This document shows, piece by piece, positions 6,104-7,954 of a stretch of 7,954 bases of DNA. Within the stretch, counting starts at the first letter, position 1. Each line of letters opens with the position of its first letter. A model generated the notes under the pieces. That model did no database searches and was not told the origin of the DNA. It was given only the letters and a program-made list of their open reading frames with translations. Location: NCBI GenBank assembly GCA_023146365.1, contig JAGLCE010000131.1, positions 1-7,954 of the forward strand, given 5' to 3'. A program made the position numbers and the translations under genes. Source of the DNA: Endozoicomonadaceae bacterium (GTDB lineage Bacteria > Pseudomonadota > Gammaproteobacteria > Pseudomonadales > Endozoicomonadaceae).

Positions 6104-7588
6104 TCAGAAGGCCCTAAATGTCATAATAGTTTGTTTGAAATTCGACTCATTTTCATCAGGACTACGTGATTTTCTGATTGACTTAATAGCGCTTAATTCG
6201 GTACACGCAAGACCTTCTCTGTCAAATTGTTTTTTCCCGCTTTCGTCTGTTTTAAAAAACACCGTTTGATTTACTCTTGTGTAGTAGCTATGTTCATAAA
6301 GCATCTGTTCGCAGTCATGCCAATCTTCTTTAAAAATAGCATCAGTACTGTTAATGTCAGAGGCTAAACTTGCGCTTTCATCTGAATATTTGTCGTTAAT
6401 ATAAAACTCACATTCTCTTTTTTCATTAGTGTTGCTCATTCTCCTCCACAGACTCTCTGTAGTTATGCTTTTAGTTCCAGCCACATTGCAATCAAAATAA
6501 ATAAATGAATCGTCATAAGCATTATATCCGATGATAACGATGGCATGTTCTTCCCATTGAGCCTTGCTTATTTGTGTTTCATCCTTGCTGAGTAAACCCT
6601 GCGTGAACGCAATGACTGGTTGTTCATTGTGCAATTTTGATATCATTGTTTCTTTGAGGTCATTAACATCTTCGATTTCAGTTGTTTCAGAAATGATTCC
6701 AATTGATAAGGCAATGTCTCTAAGCATTTCTGGTGACACAACTTCACCTTGAACTGAGCCACATTTTTTTGAAATTTCCCGGATGCTATTTCCGATAGGA
6801 GAAGAGGTACACTCTATATAATTCCTTATATTTTGTTGTAAATATATGGATTCTAATTCAGCAATACATTGTTGGTTATGTCTAAAAACATTATTTATTT
6901 CTTCAATAGATAAGCAAGCATAATCTCGATTTGTATATATGGAATACACATATTTCTTGGTATCATAAACAAAAGCAATGAATTCCATACTAAAAGTATT
7001 AGGTAGTGTCATTCCTTGGCAAATGATAGATGTTTTTATTTTCTTATAAGGGGGGAGCCAGTAACCAGTTTTTCCTTTCAAAAATAGATTGTCAGCAATA
7101 TGACTCAGTGCAAAAACTTTACACGTTGGACCGTGTTGAGTGGAAATTAGTTTGCAATCAAGCAGTATTGATTTAACATCTTTATATTTAACTGCTCCTT
7201 TCATTTTCTCATTTTCCACTATATTTATTGAGGCTTCATTTACTGAGGCTTCATTGACTGAGTCTTCTGTATATTCTAATTGTTTCAGTGTATCTTTCTC
7301 AAGCATTGACGATAGTTCGGTTAATACTGAATTAGAACGAAACATCAGACTTTGCTTTATATATTCAGAGCATTGTAGTACATCCATTATATATTTGGAT
7401 TGACTGTCTACTGTTTTTTCCAAGTGTAAAGAAGAAATATGCTTACTATGGGCTGGTATCGTTGCAAATGTTGAAGCTATATCTATTTTTTTACCAAAAC
7501 AGTAAGCGTCACACGAATAAGTTCTTCTAAGTGTTGGGAGAGTCACAACAGAATAATGTTGTGATGATTTAGTAATAATTCCTGGCAT
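6104..7588 (-). CDS. Predicted papain-like (C39-like) cysteine peptidase, candidate effector
   Basis: The product is 494 residues and no named family is recognised. Its centre has the hallmarks of a papain-fold peptidase: Q151 and C156 in STQHGPTCKVFALSHI (oxyanion glutamine five residues before the nucleophile at a helix start), H348 in WEEHAIVIIGY, and D366 (or N368) in SFIYFDCNV. GPTC plus HA-VVxGY is the pattern of C39-like domains in bacterial effectors and in the eukaryotic actin maturation protease. Residues 157-340 form a long insert, 109-122 hold the SVNEA repeat, and about 475-494 form an acidic then hydrophobic tail (DENES, ending FRAF). There is no signal peptide or membrane segment, and 14 cysteines suggest cytosolic folding. 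ATG 7588 is chosen because AGAGG lies 7 bases upstream; the frame is open to a TTG at 7657 with no ribosome binding site. It is visibly more AT-rich than the sugar operon, which suggests acquisition. Confidence 0.7.
   Translation of the reverse strand: MPGIITKSSQHYSVVTLPTLRRTYSCDAYCFGKKIDIASTFATIPAHSKHISSLHLEKTVDSQSKYIMDVLQCSEYIKQSLMFRSNSVLTELSSMLEKDTLKQLEYTEDSVNEASVNEASINIVENEKMKGAVKYKDVKSILLDCKLISTQHGPTCKVFALSHIADNLFLKGKTGYWLPPYKKIKTSIICQGMTLPNTFSMEFIAFVYDTKKYVYSIYTNRDYACLSIEEINNVFRHNQQCIAELESIYLQQNIRNYIECTSSPIGNSIREISKKCGSVQGEVVSPEMLRDIALSIGIISETTEIEDVNDLKETMISKLHNEQPVIAFTQGLLSKDETQISKAQWEEHAIVIIGYNAYDDSFIYFDCNVAGTKSITTESLWRRMSNTNEKRECEFYINDKYSDESASLASDINSTDAIFKEDWHDCEQMLYEHSYYTRVNQTVFFKTDESGKKQFDREGLACTELSAIKSIRKSRSPDENESNFKQTIMTFRAF
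7227..7271 (-). repeat. 15-bp tandem repeat inside the protease gene
   Basis: Three adjacent 15-base units (7227-7241, 7242-7256, 7257-7271) share the core tgag.cttc, the first two differing at only two positions. They encode the in-frame repeat SVNEA-SVNEA-SINI at residues 110-123. Being a multiple of three, gain or loss of units would keep the frame and alter a linker before the catalytic domain. Confidence 0.75.
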
Positions 7589-7595
7589 TTGTTTA

Positions 7596-7600
7596 CCTCT
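7596..7600 (-). promoter_or_regulatory. Ribosome binding site of the peptidase gene
   Basis: AGAGG on the minus strand lies 7 bases before ATG 7588. It decides the start over the TTG at 7657, whose upstream sequence has no purine-rich match. Confidence 0.65.
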
Positions 7601-7954
7601 TTCATTAAATAGGTTATAAATAACTTCAAATAAATAGTGTTTATTTAACTTAGCCAATCGTAACGAAAATATTCGATTTTAATTAGTATTTATGATAATT
7701 ATTAGCAGAATAACAACATAAGAAAAAACATAAATATCAGTATTTGTCAACGCAAAACATCATAAAAAAATGACTATCCCGGCCTTTCTTTCATAGCAGA
7801 GCGACGGTAAATCAAACAACTACTAATTAAAGAGTTTATTTTTCACACAAAGTTCCCGAAGTAAAAAAATATTTTTACTGTTAATGTTATTTGTTATATT
7901 AATTTATCGAGAAATAAAGGACGAGAAACAAAGTAAATAAAAAGTAAATAAAAA
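7601..7954. other. AT-rich upstream region of the peptidase gene
   Basis: No gene is found. It should hold the leftward promoter of the peptidase. A weak candidate is TTGTTA (minus, 7716-7711) 17 bases before ATAAAT (7693-7688). A perfect TTGACA (minus, 7750-7745) has no -10 at the right distance. No clear PmrA-type TTAA-N6-TTAA or other named operator is seen. Confidence 0.4.
7930..7951. repeat. 11-bp direct repeat
   Basis: AAAGTAAATAA occurs twice in tandem (7930-7940 and 7941-7951). The GTAAA cores are 11 bases apart, roughly one helical turn, but do not fit the 10-base period of a CpxR box. It could be simple AT-rich duplication. Confidence 0.5.

Noticed and set aside
7140..7403. Plus-strand open frame rich in Ser and Phe
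   Set aside because: It is the antisense shadow of the peptidase gene, with no start signal and a biased composition caused by the 15-bp repeat.
7589..7657. Earlier peptidase start at TTG 7657
   Set aside because: No ribosome binding site precedes it, whereas ATG 7588 has AGAGG at ideal spacing.
7745..7750. Perfect TTGACA on the minus strand as the peptidase promoter
   Set aside because: The hexamer 17 bases downstream is TTTTTC, with no acceptable -10 at 16-18 bases.
1..7954. CRISPR array, riboswitch or replication origin
   Set aside because: No regularly spaced repeats, recognisable riboswitch core or DnaA-box cluster was seen.

Overview
The window looks like a low-to-moderate GC gammaproteobacterial chromosome. 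The evidence is an ordinary serine tRNA with encoded CCA, proteobacterial-type GDP-mannose/GDP-fucose genes, gammaproteobacterial IS families and a palindromic intergenic repeat. Gene decay, IS debris and a predicted papain-like protease rich in cysteines suggest a host-associated or symbiotic lineage (Legionellales- or Thiotrichales-like). That placement is inference; nothing here fixes the genus.

Layout. Positions 1-420 are AT-rich and appear non-coding, starting with an (AAC)n run. At 421-801 on the minus strand lies the C-terminal remnant of a Fic-family gene, broken by a nonsense codon and ending flush against the 3' end of an intact tRNA-Ser(GGA) (803-890, minus). After an intergenic stretch with a possible decayed ORF and a plausible sigma70 promoter comes the intact core of the window: manC, fcl and gmd (1286-4674, plus). 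These three genes overlap end to start and form one operon. ManC makes GDP-mannose from mannose-1-phosphate (and probably mannose-6-phosphate isomer precursors), Gmd dehydrates it to the 4-keto-6-deoxy sugar, and Fcl epimerises and reduces that to GDP-L-fucose, the donor for surface polysaccharide fucosylation. A short ORF with a good ribosome binding site after gmd may be the stump of the next operon gene.

From about 4820 to 5880 the DNA is a scrapyard. It holds an IS1634-like transposase piece (minus), an IS30-family piece (plus), the start of a type I restriction gene hsdR (minus, with a nonsense codon) and, in the opposite orientation, middle and C-terminal pieces of an hsdR. This implies IS insertion, inversion and deletion. 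A perfect 11-bp palindrome with a GGGA loop follows at 5948-5973.

The right end carries one long intact gene on the minus strand (6104-7588). It encodes a 494-residue protein I do not recognise by name. It has a Q-HGPTC / EEHAIVIIGY / YFDC arrangement typical of papain-like, C39-like cysteine peptidases, no signal peptide or membrane segment, and an acidic C-terminal tail. A translocated effector or a cytosolic protease is the most interesting reading. Upstream of it is about 365 bases of AT-rich non-coding DNA up to the window end.
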